Assembly: GCA_964583765.1 (NCBI GenBank)
Contig: CAZOWW010000150.1
Location: 1 to 12,775 of the forward strand
Origin: CAZOWW01 sp964583765
Lineage (GTDB): Bacteria > Actinomycetota > Actinomycetes > Actinomycetales > Kineosporiaceae
Direction: 5' to 3'
Length of the DNA stretch: 12,775 nt
Shown here: positions 12,552 to 12,775 of the stretch, one piece after another
How positions within the stretch are numbered: the first letter of the stretch is position 1
How the letters are laid out: each line of letters starts with the position of its first letter
Notes under the pieces: generated by a model
Databases searched by the model: none
What the model was told of the DNA's origin: nothing
The model's input: only the letters and a program-made list of their open reading frames with translations
Made by a program: the position numbers and the translations under genes

Positions 12552-12672
12552 TCAGGGCAGCACCCGGCCGCCGCAGTAGGTCAGTTCGTAGAGACGCCGT
12601 CCGTCCCGCTCGATCCATTCGATACCGGTGAACCGTCCGACCGTGCCCCGGGGCACGACGACGTACTCGTAC
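12552..12672 (-). CDS. Probable 3' end of an unidentified minus-strand gene
   Basis: The minus strand reads LYEYVVVPRGTVG and then GRFTGIEWIERDGRRLYEL, ending at a TGA (12552-12554). Codons are GC-rich with G/C third positions, like the resident genes, and the orientation is convergent with ilvC around a bidirectional hairpin. I do not recognise the family. The frame hits a stop at 12723-12725, so the coding looks cut off where the foreign-looking sequence begins. It could instead be a chance open frame of about 55 codons. Confidence 0.45.
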
Positions 12673-12775
12673 AACACTTCGAACCAATTGGTTGGGCTAA
12701 CCAAGGGCACAACCTCGATCGTTTATAAATATAGCGGCCTCGGTGACCGGCTGCAGCAGATTAGTAACGGGACAA
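12652..12775 (+). other. RHS/YD-repeat protein fragment, probably foreign or a chimeric contig end
   Basis: In plus frame (codons from 12652) this reads GTTTYSYNTSNQLVGLTKG, and later VYKYSGLGDRLQQISNG, running off the right edge. The YxYnxxnqLvgltkG and YxYsGlGdRlqq pattern is the classic RHS/YD repeat of large secreted proteins. There is no start: the frame is open upstream only to 12592, and the extra residues do not look like RHS. GC over the last 100 bases is 50 of 100, far below the rest of the window, with codons such as TTG, CTA, ATT, AAA and TAT rare in the genes to the left. It is a fragment, not a gene of this locus as it stands. Confidence 0.7.

Noticed and set aside
12132..12728. 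Plus-strand 198-codon open frame overlapping the end of ilvC and running to 12728
   Set aside because: It is an out-of-frame shadow of ilvC, passes through the terminator hairpin, and is in a different frame from the RHS-like fragment.

Overview
The window is ordinary core chromosome of a high-GC Gram-positive bacterium. Third codon positions are almost all G or C, GTG starts are common, and the mix of GatB, a siroheme pair and an ilvB-ilvN-ilvC cluster with a short Leu/Val leader points to Actinobacteria. I would guess Micrococcales near Dermatophilaceae/Intrasporangiaceae; that rests on general protein resemblance, not on a search.

Layout, left to right. The window opens inside gatB (Asp/Glu-tRNA amidotransferase subunit B), whose true start lies off the left edge. 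Three bases later begins a D-2-hydroxyacid dehydrogenase. Three minus-strand genes follow: a PLP-dependent threonine/serine dehydratase-like enzyme, a CbiX/SirB-type sirohydrochlorin chelatase, and cobA (uroporphyrinogen-III C-methyltransferase). The last two are 10 bases apart and form a siroheme unit. A 339-base divergent gap rich in tandem repeats leads to a large plus-strand membrane protein with PAS-like, GGDEF and EAL domains (cyclic-di-GMP turnover). Four bases after it starts a 12-codon leader peptide, MRLVLVLERRAG. It is followed by a terminator-like hairpin and then ilvB, a possible 32-codon small ORF, ilvN, a hairpin-repeat array and ilvC: the common branched-chain amino-acid pathway (acetohydroxyacid synthase large and small subunits, then ketol-acid reductoisomerase). 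A 13-bp stem hairpin closes the operon.

The last 120 or so bases do not belong with the rest. A minus-strand high-GC coding tail runs into a plus-strand fragment that reads as an RHS/YD-repeat protein at 50% GC. The switch falls within about 20 bases that both readings share, so an assembly chimera is the simplest explanation.

I see no new multi-gene system. The more interesting signals lie between and inside the genes: (1) an array of hairpin repeats between ilvN and ilvC that appears to have grown from the last codons of ilvN; (2) a leader peptide/attenuator before ilvB whose promoter would have to lie inside the GGDEF-EAL gene; (3) a small Arg-rich ORF with a good ribosome site whose stop overlaps the ilvN start; (4) short tandem repeats in many of the gaps and in two coding regions, four of them with a 17-18 bp period.
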